DNA of 64,000 nucleotides from Ignelater luminosus. Lineage: Eukaryota > Arthropoda > Insecta > Coleoptera > Elateridae. Every line of letters begins with the position of its first letter. Positions within the stretch are counted from its first letter, which is position 1. Shown in pieces: positions 47,124 to 58,831 of this stretch. The stretch lies in the NCBI GenBank assembly GCA_011009095.1, contig VTPC01089954.1:771742-835741 (forward strand), in the 5' to 3' direction. Below the pieces are notes generated by a model, which was given only the letters and a program-made list of their open reading frames with translations, ran no database searches and was not told the DNA's origin. A program made the translations under genes and the position numbers.

Positions 47124-49689
47124 TAATCAATACCTACTTGTGCAAAACTCATATGAGTCATTTTTTAGTCAGTCAAAAAGTTTGTTTATAACTGATGATA
47201 AAATACATACAAATAACACAAATATTCAATTTACAGTCAATTAAAGTTTAAAATCACCACATAAACACGACACAACAGTTGCAAAAGTTCATGCAAAATG
47301 GGGTTTTGTTTTAAAATTTTTATTTGGATTGATTCACTAATAACGAATAATACAATGTACTTTCTCGGTTCTTATTCGATACCCCAAGTTTTATTTCAGA
47401 GTACAGTGCAATTTTCGGCAATGATCAAATCGAGCTCGGTTCTAGTCGTTACAATCAGAGCTGGCAAAACCATTGACTTTTCGAGGAGACCATCTTAGGT
47501 ACCAGTTCTAATGAAGCCCCAAAATCAATGAAATAAAATACAAGAAAATATGTAAAGAATTAGTTGTAAGTCATAAGTCATAACTAATGACTAGAGCAGA
47601 ACAAATTTTGATAATAAAAGGTTTTAATGTTTTTTATCCATGAGGGTTCCATTTCAGATTTTTGCTTCACCTCTCATTTTACCTTGCACCGTTGGCCATG
47701 TTTACAACCAATTCTCAGACGTACTTTTTTTTTACTTTATTTCATTAAATTTGGTGCCCCTTTAAACAGGTACCTGAAGCGAAATCGATGTTTTCACCGG
47801 TTCTGAAGGACTAATGATTGAATTAATAAGGCGCCGAGCCGCGTCGCCGTCGCCACCTTGTCTAATCTTTTAGAAAGATTTGCCAAATTAAAAAATAAAA
47901 TTTTATTCATGTTTTGAATTGAAACTTGTCCCCCAGTGCATGGTCTGTACTATCGGTAGCTATTAAATATTGTAACCTAAAAGTTAAGGTCGCACTAAGA
48001 AAATTGCTAATGTTGCACGTGACGTCACCCCCTGGTAACAGGTTTCCAAGAAACTCATCAGTCTCACACATGCGTTAAATAAAGTACCGCAAGAGCAACA
48101 AAAACCCAAGTCAAAGATACCCTTGGAATTTTAAAAGATTGTTTTAGAGCAATCCTTAAATTATTAATTCAAATATTAAACTTTTAAATGCCATATCATA
48201 ATCATTTTGACTATTGAATATTCCCATTCACCATTTTCTTTCTTGATATCTATAAGAAAATGAGATTCTAATTAAAAAATTTTATATTCCTCTGTTAACA
48301 TTCTTAAATTCACAAAGTTTTTTAAACTGTTGTAATTATGATTAATTTTACTGTAACCGCTTAGAAAATAACCTAAATAAAATTTAAATGTGACTTATAT
48401 TATTTTATTAGCTTTTGTTTTACTTTTTCATTAATATGAAACTATCAGAGACAAGACATTCAGAATCCATAGGTCTCTGACTTGGTTTTTTGTTGCTCTC
48501 ACGATACAAGTGATCATTATAAATCCTAACTTACCTGACCGATTGTTTATTTGGAAACTAACCATGACAACAAGCTAGCGATGACATCACGCTCATGGAG
48601 TCAAATGGACACCCTAGTCTAGGATTGCCAGATCTAGGACATCATGAAAGGGGTTCCACCCGGAACTCCGAATCGGACGTGGGAGGGTTCTCTCAGGCTT
48701 CAAATCAAACACGGAGGTCCCCCTCGATCTTCAAACTAGAAACGAGAGGTTCTCTTCGAGCTTCAAACCAACCTTGCTAGAACTGGTTATAAAGTTCTAA
48801 ATCTGAAGATTTATAACATTATTATTGTTTTGGACGATATATTTGACTGTTGTGGCAACATTGTGATCATTAGATAAATTTCCAATAGAGATCGCGATGA
48901 TCCTGTTTTCTCTAGTTTTTCTTAGTTTTTCTCCAGTTGAGTAATATAATTCTGCTAACTCATGTCAGATTAACCTTATGTCTAACCTTAAAGACAAATG
49001 GCAGCAGAACACAAAAGCCCTTTTTAAAACGCTGCCTCAATGCCGGTTGCTGATGGTGTAATCGCTAATCCAGAAAAAGAAAATATGAATACACTCACAA
49101 AACATTTTCTGGACATGTGATACATAAGATTTTTGTGGCGATCTTGTTACATAAAATTAATTCACTAAAATATAACCTGTTATACAGTATGTCCAAAAGA
49201 TCGTGTTAAGCATGGGGATCTCGGAAACGGTACAAAATGGAGGTTCGGTTAAATTAAAGGAATTGTTCAGTACATTAAGGTCAACTATGATCCACCTCAA
49301 AAGTTCTAAAAAACGTCTTCGTTTAAGTTTTTATTTGAAGAGATAGGTCAAGAATTCTTTGACATCTTTAAGGTACTTTTGAATGTAGATTACTAATAAA
49401 TTATCAAATCTTCGATAATACTTTTTAATATTTACAACATAACCTCAAATTACTTTTTTTTAAATGCAAGTCGAAGCCATAACGTTAATAGAAAATGCTC
49501 TTAATTTTCTTTCCAACAATACCAGGTTTGATATACTTACTTTTTGAAACTAAGAAGTTACAACAAAAAAACCCATGTTTTTCTTACAAAAATGGGGGAC
49601 AAATCAAAAACAACTGAATATCTACGCTGAAGCAACTGATAACATCTCATATTGTTAAGAACTGTGCAACTTATTACAAAACAAAAAGA
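47124..49689. other. Intergenic or intronic stretch
   Basis: No gene recognised. It contains a diverged 32-bp minisatellite at 48650-48776. The remainder is AT-rich with short random frames. Confidence 0.5.
48650..48776. repeat. Diverged 32-bp minisatellite, about four units
   Basis: Units start at 48681, 48713 and 48745, each 32 bp with the pattern GAGG-TTCTCT-CTTCAAA; a weaker 31-bp unit precedes them at 48650. This gives a spurious open frame over the region. Confidence 0.65.
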
Positions 49690-50040
49690 GGTGAGTAGTG
49701 AAAACACAAAGTACCGAATGTATTGTTTTCATGTCAATGCCCAAGGTGACCACTATTCCACGGTACGTCACATGCCTATCTCGCTCAATCATTTCACGCA
49801 CGGCATCAACGTTAGTGGCAACAACAGATGTGAATGGACGACGTTTACGAAATTCATTACTGAGAAAAGAATGTCCACGCTGGAACTCAGCAAACCAAGT
49901 ACAGACAGTTTTATTCGATGGAACTTCCTCACCATAAGCCGCATTAAGCCATTCGATGTATTGTTTGGGTGTTAAGTTGCTTCGAAAATCGTAAAAAATC
50001 ACTGCTCTGAAATGTTCATGCGAGTTTCATTTTTTCACAA
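49690..50040 (-). pseudogene. Mariner transposase N-terminal fragment (SETMAR-like type)
   Basis: Reads FRAVIFYDFRSNLTP, then KTVCTWFAEFQRG, DAVREMIERDRHVTYRGI and ends around MKTIHSVL. This is the paired-type DNA-binding region of mariner transposases of the kind often labelled SETMAR-like. The catalytic domain is absent, so it is a truncated remnant, unrelated in detail to the DD41D copy at 23.6 kb. Confidence 0.8.
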
Positions 50041-51629
50041 AATTACTTTTTTCAAAGTGCTACGTAAACAGAACTGGCTAGCTAGGGTACAAACTGTCAC
50101 CTGAGTTATAGGTTAGAAGTAACAAATTTTTCGAATTTGACAATGACACAACGCTGACACCACCGGAAGTACCCAATCGCAGACATTTTTCCAGTAAGCC
50201 TCGTATTTGACAAATGTAATGTAAGCAATGCATTTAAATGCAGCCTGTTTGAAGCCTCTGAGAAATATATATTCTCAAAATGTTTCTGTCAAACTCTTGC
50301 ACGTGTATATTGTTACTGGGTCTATCGTAGACAGCAAATTATTACCCAGAATCTCTACTCAATTGTTGAATCTTTCTAAACCCTTTCTAGGATTAGGAAA
50401 CCGATGCCTGTAGGAAGTCACATCCAAGCAGTTTGGCACACAACACTACTATTATATGTCTACAAAATGTTATTGAAATAGCAAAACAATCAACTGAAAT
50501 CACTAACAACCAAAAAACTTCGGTGCTATGTGGCCCCACTTGCATAAATGCAGGTTCTGTGGATGATTCGGACGTGAACGGGGCCGGCGAAAGGCATATG
50601 GTGAATATGGAGCATTCCATACTTGAGATTTTTTTGAGTATGGAATTCCATAGCTGAAAATTTCATATTTTAATTTTCAATTTTTGTCTATTAACATAAT
50701 ATACTTTTTATTTCTTATTATTTTACCATTTAATGTACATTTATTCGTTATTTATAAATTATACACCATAAAAGAACTTTTTAAACGCTTAAATCGCTTT
50801 CCACGCATGCGCGTCTGTTTGGTTTACATGTGTGTAACGACACTTTTTTGCACTCCATACCTCAGAAAATCATGTTCCGCCGGCCCTGAACATGAACATG
50901 GGAAAATTAAATAACACACAAAAAGGAACCGAAATTATCGACATTTCTAATAAGAGCGTCCTCTGTCGCTTGTAAGATAAGTTATATGGAACCACGTGAC
51001 CGCGTCAAACGACGGTCATTGAAGCTGATTCTCTATAGGGTTTTATGCTTAGTGCAAAAGACTAAGTACAAAAATGTGTCTATCTCGTTTTGTTTTAATC
51101 GAGTCACGTATGCAGCATTTAAAGTTCCCGAATGATAGTTCACAATTTTATTAAAAAATAATTTTCCAAATTGATAATTCTACAGTAATTTAGTAAGCTT
51201 GTTTTATTATTTTCATACACACTTCTTATCTGGAAATCATAATTAAAATTATAGACGTTGAACACTTTTTTGCTTGCTCAACTTTATAAAAATTAAACAA
51301 ATGCAATTTGAAAATTAACAAATTAATTAATTAACGAAACATTAAATTATTTTCTTGTTTGCGGAATTTCTTACACATCATCGGATTCACACACAAAATT
51401 TCTCAATTTCTGTATGTTATGGTAAGTCAGTTTTCAGTTTTCAATCTATGAAGTTCGCATCTATAGCAATTGATTCTTTAAATGATATGGAATGTATAGA
51501 ATATCAGGTAAAAATTAATGACAGTAGTTCAATAACACCCTGTATTCTATAATCATAAAGTTATACAACAATGCATGACATATATTTATGCAAAGTGATT
51601 GATTTGATGATGATTTCAACATCATTTTC
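50041..51629. other. Stretch without recognised features
   Basis: AT-rich. Several short frames on both strands overlap here, but none shows a domain or splice structure. Confidence 0.5.
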
Positions 51630-52690
51630 CCACCGGAGGCGGGAGGCCGATATAAGTCCCTCCTGGGACTTCTTCAGCTTATCATAGATGTTGTGGATTT
51701 GTTGGTGTGCGAGGTAAAATGAGTTCTTCGTTTGAGTTCATCGGCACTGGACCAACCGTTGAAAGTCGGGATGATGGTTTTGACCTGGTGAAACTTTGTT
51801 GCAGCATCCGGTATTATCGCTGATGTTAATGCTGAGGTGAGCTGAGCGGCATTTGGCGGTTAGCGGTTAGTGGTTGTACCTGAAGTGTGATGAGCGGTGC
51901 CCGGTAGGCATGGCTTGTTGAAATGATGAAAAAACCGCTTCGAGATGTTGGAACGGCCCTAGATAGCGTCTGTGCGAGTTTGTTAGGATAGGGGTCATGA
52001 CCCCTATGTAACGGAAATTTGTAGTAGTTAATTGGGTGCCCACTTGCCGTAGCGATGATGTGCCGAACTGGAGTGGAGAAGGCCGGTGTTGGGCCTGCGA
52101 CAAGGGCGATGGATATGATGAGATTCTATCCATCGGCTGTCGCGGTTGTTGTTGAAGTTGATTCTGGCGGCCTTGTTAGAGAAGAAGTGTACAACGTTAG
52201 CAGAAGGAGGACTAACACTCGCAAAAGACCTGGTGGTGTTACGGCATACAAACGGCTTTCAGAACCACACCCCAACTCTCGCGGTGTAGGGGGTGAGTTC
52301 GGTAGCGGCCGCTAGGCGTAAACCTACTTGCGCCGCGGCTCGGGACGCGTTTGGAGTATGGACACTCGGGAGACCACGGAAATAAAACACCCGCGCCTCT
52401 CCCCCTAGGCAACGACGTACGCGGGTGGAAAGGGACACCAGCTACGGGGGCCTGCGCCGACCCCGATACTTAGGGTGCCCCGGCTGGAAGGCCGGCGCAA
52501 CTAGTGGGCCTTCGCTCCCCAGAACAAAGGTTACCAGTAGCAGCTGCAACAGGACACGGGCCAGTGCTAAGCACTGGGAAAGCATCGGGAGGGACCACTA
52601 CCGACGTCGGCACCGAACGGACACTACGCGGAACTGTATGCAAAGTGTGTTGCCTACCTACATGTAGCATTATGAATTGGGCACACTAAA
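51630..52690. other. GC-rich island of about 1 kb, probably inserted
   Basis: An abrupt rise in G and C compared with both sides, strongest at 52260-52640, with CG-rich blocks (AGCGGCCGC, GCGCCGCGG). Short open frames exist on both strands but no domain was recognised. The sharp edges suggest an inserted sequence, possibly the 5' part of a non-LTR retrotransposon; a CpG-island promoter is an alternative. Confidence 0.4.
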
Positions 52691-53133
52691 CTATTTTTTT
52701 TGGCTTCCTAAATAACAAATAACACTCAAAAGGTAGAAAGCCAGAAGGACTGCCTCCTAAAACGATTTTTTACATTTTCTCAGAAACTATTGAGAGAAAG
52801 GAAGGTAGCTAGACGCAACAAAGCTTGTTTTTACACAAAAGGTTGTATACACTTTTGTTGTATCTTGCTTCGTTATTGTGTAATTTACTGCCATTTTTAC
52901 TAACCTCACTTAAATTTAATTTTTTTTTGTTAAATTTTAGAAAAAAGAATGATGTTACTGGGATAACCCAGTCCAACATCAAAAATGCTAATAAATGTTA
53001 ACCTGATGGTGTGTTCTGGGTTGTAGCCAGGGGAGGGAGTCAAGGTAGGTAATACCTGTTCTAGAGAATATTTTGCCCGTTCTATAATAGGAAAGGAATA
53101 ATATAATAATAGGAAGGAGATTTTTACCCTGTA

Positions 53134-53653
53134 TACAGGGTGGTGTGTTTGATTCCACACCATTGAGAAATAGCATGAGTTGGTGAACTTATCTAGATTC
53201 CTGCTTCCCACAATGTTTTGGAGGAGACTTTTGTTAATGTGTTGGTTGGATAGGTAATAGACTTTTATTTTGATAAAAAAGAATTAGAAAATTATGTAAA
53301 TATTTAAAGAAACATCCACAATCTTGGCCAAAATCAATAAAGATTTTACGATTGCTTTGGTTATTGTACAGCAGTCAGCAGTAAATTGTTCAAGCACTTA
53401 ATTTAATGTTTAAAAGTATAATTTTAGACTGTTGTTATTTGTACTAACATAAAATCTAATGACTTTTATCAATGTTTTTAAATTTCTGCATAATTTACAA
53501 TTTTCTTTTTAGTTAAAATGAAATTTTACTACCTACCCAACTGACATATTAACAAAGTTTTTTTTTGAAAACATTGTGGGGAACAGGAATGTAAGTAAAC
53601 TCAAAAACACACGCTATTTTCCTATGGTGTGGAATCAAATGCACCACCCTGTA
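53134..53653. mobile_element. Tc1/mariner-like MITE, 520 bp
   Basis: The left end TACAGGGTGGTGTGTTTGAT and the right end, finishing AATCAAATGCACCACCCTGTA, are imperfect inverted copies of about 41 bp, flanked by TA (53132-53133, 53654-53655). The interior is AT-rich and non-coding. It shares the TACAGGGTG start with the foldback MITE. Confidence 0.8.
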
Positions 53654-54128
53654 TAGTATTTTTACCACAACTTCAATAGTAAAATCATAATTTTATAAAT
53701 AAAGTGTGAATATTAAAAAGCAGTCTTTGAATACGAGGAATGCAATGACACCACAGCACCTATACAAAATTTGTATAAGGAAAACTTCTCCAGTGTTTTT
53801 GATATTAAATACCTAAGGAACAATTGCTTTATTTCTGTCATAACTTTTGTGCTCTATAAACTGATCTCTACTCTTGGTTGTGCAATAGTTATTTATATAA
53901 CAAGAGTGTAAATTGAAGTTTTTTGAATGAGTAGGAAGTTTATAAACCCTACGAAATGAATGAAATTGGCCAAGATCATAAGAACGTATAATGATTTCAT
54001 TACGACATCGATACGTGAAATTAATTGCAAATGTTTATAATTGTCAACTTTCGACATTGACAACTAGTTGTAAAGCATCAACTTTACAGGCAATTATGCA
54101 AAAAAAATAATTATTATCTCTATTATAG

Positions 54129-54402
54129 ACTTCAGAGTGGGCCTCAACCAGTGGCAACTGGTGATCCAACTTCATGGGATGCACAAACCACTGAATTGGA
54201 CAAAATAATGTTTAGGTATTTCTGAATGTATTGTGTAATTGCAGTAAGACTCCATTACCTAGGTAATAGTAATCATTATTTTAAGGCAAAGCAAAAAGAG
54301 TGTAATAGTACCAACCAACAAATCAGTGCATTAAGAAGACTCATTAAAGAATCAAAAACAGTTGAAAACGATGTTAACAAGGCTCTTAAAGCACTGAGAT
54401 AG
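54129..54402 (+). CDS. Possible last exons of an unidentified small gene
   Basis: Segment 54129-54215 lies between a good acceptor (CTATTATAG) and GTATTT; its only open frame reads LQSGPQPVATGDPTSWDAQ and ends KIMFR. Segment 54286-54402 reads AKQKECNSTNQQISALRRLI and ends KALKALR before TAG, a likely coiled coil. The two open frames do not join: the first ends in phase 2 and the second needs phase 0. Joining from the exon at 43862 is also one base out. Either an exon is missed, there is an indel, or this is a pseudogene. The family is not recognised. Confidence 0.4.
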
Positions 54403-55125
54403 AAAAACTTTTTTATAAGGTCATTGTTGCATCTCGTTTTCATAACATGAACTCTTGCAATAACAAGAGGGCCTTATAAAATGCGTTTTTTAATAGGCTA
54501 TTAAATCCTGAATAGAATGGGTTAGCTGCAGAATAACAAAAAAAAAAACAATTTTCTTTATTAGCAGATTTATTTAGTGTGTAAAGCCAAAGACAATGAA
54601 AAGGCAGCATAATTACATTATTAGATAGTATGTATAATAATAAATAAATGTAGTCATTAGTTTGCTTCAATATTTTTTTTAATAAACATAAATTACACAA
54701 CAAATACTAATAAAGATGTTTTGGCAAACAATAAAACCAGTTTTATTACTAACATGTTTAAAATTAGTATCAGTTGCGATGTTCCAATTTAACAAAACCT
54801 GCTTCTAGACAATGCCAAATTTATTTATTAACACATTTTTAATAAATAAATCTTAAGACTAAATAATGATCATGTTTAAATTAATATTGCCACTAAATTG
54901 CTTTTAAGTTTGATCATGAAAAGTATGGATAGAGAACATTTATTAAACAAACCGTAAGTATCAATTTTATCCATCACTTTGTCAGATCATCAAAAATACA
55001 CAAAAACAAAATACAATAATACAAATTGAACTATACCTAATGATACAAAACGCTAAAACTCCTCTAAATAGGTAAAACAATTCCACTAGAGAAATCATCT
55101 ACAATGCTTTATCTACCTACACTCG
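54403..55125. other. Intergenic, includes PhKgamma 3' UTR
   Basis: AT-rich. TTTATT motifs around 54815-54850 would be AATAAA on the PhKgamma strand. No other feature. Confidence 0.5.
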
Positions 55126-57078
55126 TTACCTACTTAAGTTAGTCACATAGATATGCTTGAGCTCAGTTTTTGGTTGATTCTCAAACAAGGCTGCTCTATT
55201 TTGACCTTCACCTTTCTTTACCCAGTGACCATAAACACGAAAGGCACATCCATCTATAACCTGAGAATTAAATTTAACTTTTAGCATTTCAAATAAAAAA
55301 TAAAGATAAGTAGAAACTAACTTTACGAAGAAGTTTAATTCTATAGGGATCAATGCGTGCTATGTCCATACTAAGTGGTTCGGGTGTAAACCGTAGTCTC
55401 TGTATGCGCACCATGGCTCGAACAACAAGTATAGCCCATTGAAACTTACGCTTGGGATGAAATGATCTTTGTTGTAATTTCTAGAAAATTGAAAAATTTA
55501 AACATTAATAATCAAATTTTAGAAATTAAATGTAAAAGCACATTAAAGAAACGCCAAATCAAGCAGTTGGTTAGTATATAAAGAACACTGTTATGAGACA
55601 TTTAAGGATAAGGTACCAAGTTACCAATGCTAATTCGGAGATACGACTGAAGCGACGACTAGTACGACGTAGTGAATGCTTGAGGGGTGCTATGTCCTGA
55701 TCCCACAGTTGCTGAAACACATTGACTAATGGTGCTACATGTGCTATTACTACACATGCAAAGTGCAAGTTAAGAAAAACTAAAGAATAGACAAACATCA
55801 AAATAAAGAAGTAACATACAAAGAAATTACATATTTACACATTTGTATTACTTAGATAGTAACACCAACTTACAACAGTCAGGAAAAAGGGATGTCGAAG
55901 CGCTTCAGCAATTGAAATACGTTGACTTGGATCTACCACTAGAAGTTTCCTAATCAAGTCTTTGGGCGGTTCTGAAAATTGTATCTAATGTTAAACATAA
56001 AAAAATAACAAATATGTAAAATCTACCAGAAATATCTGCCCATTCTGGAGAAGTAAAGGAGTATTTCCCTTCCATTATGTTCCTAAGCATGACCATTTGT
56101 TTGCGATGCCAGAATGGAGGACATCCAACTAATCTAGAGTTATTTATCAATTAATTTTATAAAATTACATAAACATGTTCAACTTACAATGTATACATTA
56201 TAACTCCACAGGCCCATCTGTATTAACAAAAATTGTTTATATTAAATGACTACTAGAGTGCTTCCATTAAAACCACTTACATATCAACTTGATATGAATA
56301 TCCAGGTGCATCTTCCAACATATTAGAACGAAGAGTTTCTGGAGCCAAATATCCAGGTGTTCCACACAAATCTGATAAATAGAATAGTAAAAGTACATCG
56401 CTAATCATTTAAACATCACTTACCAAACAGCATTTCACCAGGCGCAAGCTTTTTTGCAAAACCAAAGTCTGTGATTTTTACATTTAAATTATCATCCAAT
56501 AAAATATTTTCTGGCTTGAGATCTCTGTGTACCACACCATTACCATGGATATGTTGAACACCTTCCAAAACTTGTCTCATAATGTACCTTGTTTTCTTCT
56601 CTGACAAGGTAACCACAGAAGTCAAATAATCAAATAATTCTCCATGTTTACACAGTTCAAATACCAAAAAAATAAAAGTGCTAGATTCAAAAACATCTTG
56701 AAGTTCAACTACAGAAAGACAAAAATCAATCATTATATTTAATAAGATTAAATAACTTACTGATATAGGGATGTCCAGCTACATGACGTAGAATAGATAT
56801 TTCCTGTTTTACAGCTTCATAAGATGATGAACCCCCATCGCTATCAGAACTTAGATCAATTATCTTTGCTGCAAACTCTTTTCCAGTTTCCTTTTCAATA
56901 CATCTACGTACTGTAGAGCTAATACCCCTAAGAACAAATATAAAGATATTTCAATGAAATGGCATTAAATACTTAACCTCACTTACTTTCCTAACACTTC
57001 CTTTGGTTCATACTTAGCATAAAATTCTTTTGCTGCATCTTTATCAGGAAGTTTGTCTTCATCCTCTTCTTTAGCCAT
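55126..57078 (-). CDS. PhKgamma: Phosphorylase kinase gamma catalytic subunit
   Basis: Calcium/calmodulin-regulated Ser/Thr kinase that activates glycogen phosphorylase. Minus-strand exons: 56987-57078, 56761-56927, 56424-56708, 56281-56371, 56188-56217, 56027-56133, 55874-55971, optional 55625-55711, 55322-55480, 55126-55260. Without the optional exon it encodes 387 residues, similar to the vertebrate subunit. Visible motifs: glycine loop LGKGISSTV, FAAKIID with the ATP lysine, HRDLKPEN catalytic loop, [16 protein letters not shown], and the late-kinase RI motif. The C-terminal regulatory part has FTPEPLSMD and [20 protein letters not shown], diagnostic of this family and part of the calmodulin-binding region. 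All phases fit. Confidence 0.96.
55625..55711 (-). CDS. PhKgamma: Candidate 87-nt cassette exon of PhKgamma
   Basis: Open 87-nt segment with acceptor GTGTTTCAG and donor GTAACT, phase 0 at both ends, encoding 29 residues beginning [16 protein letters not shown] and ending SELAL. The neighbouring exons (FFLTV and [10 protein letters not shown]) also join in frame without it. It would insert a basic, Ser/Arg-rich stretch (RRTSRRFSR) between the kinase domain and the calmodulin-binding region. RRTS fits a basophilic kinase site (inference). Confidence 0.65.
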
Positions 57079-57507
57079 AATTAGTTACTATTAAGGAAAT
57101 TAACCAATAACACAAAACACGGTCTAATTTTAATACTGCTAAGATCTACCTTAGATTTCACTTTAATCGATTACGAAATCACTTCCAACAAACAAATTAA
57201 ATTACTTAAGTACATACACAATAATATAATTTAACTAAAAATAACAACTAAACATTAAACAAAGATTCTATTAACGTCAGTTTTTTGACAATCAAAATAA
57301 TTAAAACAATTTTAATGATAGATTTGCCATCTGTACGGCATTTAAAAAAGCAGTTATTTACGTAACTTACGTCGATATAAAAGGTAGCTGCACGTCATCG
57401 ATGACCTCTAAGTGACTTTTGAAGGTCTTACAGAGATATAAATTGGTTAAGAAGCCGATTCTGTAAGATTTTCTAATTAAACATATACAAATAAGGATAA
57501 ATTAAAG
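57079..57507. promoter_or_regulatory. Bidirectional promoter region, PhKgamma / Pgk
   Basis: 429 bp between two divergent start codons. A TATA box (TATAAAAGG, 57376-57384) points toward Pgk and would place the start site near 57405-57415, leaving a leader of about 100 nt. A perfect 12-bp palindrome GTCATCGATGAC (57394-57405) lies next to it. No clear TATA box is seen on the PhKgamma side. Confidence 0.6.
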
Positions 57508-58831
57508 ATGGCATTAAATAAACTTAGTATTGATGCTCTTAATCTGGCCAATAAACGTGTTTTAATGAGGTAAATAAACATATTAACAATAATAAATTTT
57601 TATTTTCAGAAATAATTTGTTTCAGAGTTGATTTCAATGTTCCACTAAAAGACGGTATAATTACCAACAATCAGCGTATTGTAGCAGCCCTTGATACAAT
57701 CAAATATGCAATTGAAAAAAGTGCTAAAAGCATCGTGCTTATGTCGCATCTAGGACGACCTGATGGAACAGCAAATCCAAAATACACAATGAAACCAGTT
57801 GCAACTGAGCTAGGCAAACTATTAAACAGGTATTCTAGGTGCTGTGTCTTGCTTCCCTTTTGTTTTTGATCATTACACATGAATGATCTCATTAATTTTA
57901 TTGTTAAAATGCAGAATGCTGTAAGCTTCTGTTCAATTTTTTTTGCTACATTTAAAAAGCAATTTTCTAAAATATTGTGTAATTGCTATTTATTTGCCTT
58001 AATTACATTTAATATGCTTATAATAAAGATTATATAATCAAATTACAATTTGTCTATATTATAAGCTGCTTTATTGCCTATTGTTTGCATTTAAATGGCT
58101 ATTTAGCATAAGATTGCTAAACAAATAATCTGCATTTAACAGTATTAATCAAGTTTTTTCATATTTCATACTTCATATTAACATTTTTTATAATCAAACT
58201 TACAGGGATACAGTGGGTAATGTGTTGATTTATTTTATTTTCAACTTGGTTTTGTTACTTTTTTCATACACAGTTCTTGTCCTGGCAGGGAAGTTACATT
58301 TTTGCCTGATTGTGTTGGTGATGAAGTTGAGAAAGCATGTGCTGATCCTAAGCCAGGATCAATAATTTTATTAGAAAATTTAAGATTTCATTTGGAAGAG
58401 GAGGGAAAAGGTGTAGATGCATCTGGCCAAAAAGTATGCACTTATGATGAGGGTAATAAAAACAAAATATTTTTATTGCTTTTTCTGTATAGGTGAAAGC
58501 AGATCCGTCTAAAGTGAAAGCATTTCGTGAATCGTTGCGTAAACTGGGCGATATATATGTAAATGATGCATTTGGTACTGCACATAGAGCACACAGTTCG
58601 ATGATGGGGGAAGGTTTTGAAGAACGTGCTTCAGGATTTCTGCTTAAGAAAGAATTACAATACTTTGCTAAAGCATTAGATAATCCTGATCGACCATTTT
58701 TGGCAATATTGGGAGGTGCAAAAGTTGCTGATAAAATTCAGTTGATTGAAAATTTGCTTGATAAAGTAAATGAGATGATAATTGGTGGCGGTATGAGTTA
58801 TACATTCCTTAAGGAATCACAGGGCATGAAG
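57508..58831 (+). CDS. Pgk: Phosphoglycerate kinase (3' partial)
   Basis: Glycolytic enzyme that transfers phosphate from 1,3-bisphosphoglycerate to ADP. Exons: 57508-57569, 57626-57829, 58274-58433, 58493-58831, with consistent phases, giving the first 255 residues of about 415. Motifs: [11 protein letters not shown] (the PGK signature, substrate-binding Arg/Asp/Asn), [25 protein letters not shown], and GGAKVADKI at the start of the nucleotide-binding half. The last exon ends QGMK at a GTAAGT donor. The C-terminal exons were not found before position 64000, so the following intron exceeds 5 kb. The coding sequence starts about 125 bp after a TATA box. Confidence 0.96.

Noticed and set aside
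48595-48780. 61-residue frame
   Set aside because: Produced by the diverged 32-bp minisatellite.
52425-52689. Overlapping short frames on both strands
   Set aside because: By-products of high GC content in the island; no domain in any frame.
54216-54285. 18-nt micro-exon (TAAGACTCCATTACCTAG) to fix the small-gene phase
   Set aside because: 18 nt does not change the phase, and the intron before it would be under 30 nt.
55571-55801. Full 76-residue minus-strand frame as a PhKgamma exon
   Set aside because: Only the part from 55711 downward has an acceptor in the correct phase; the upstream part is intron.
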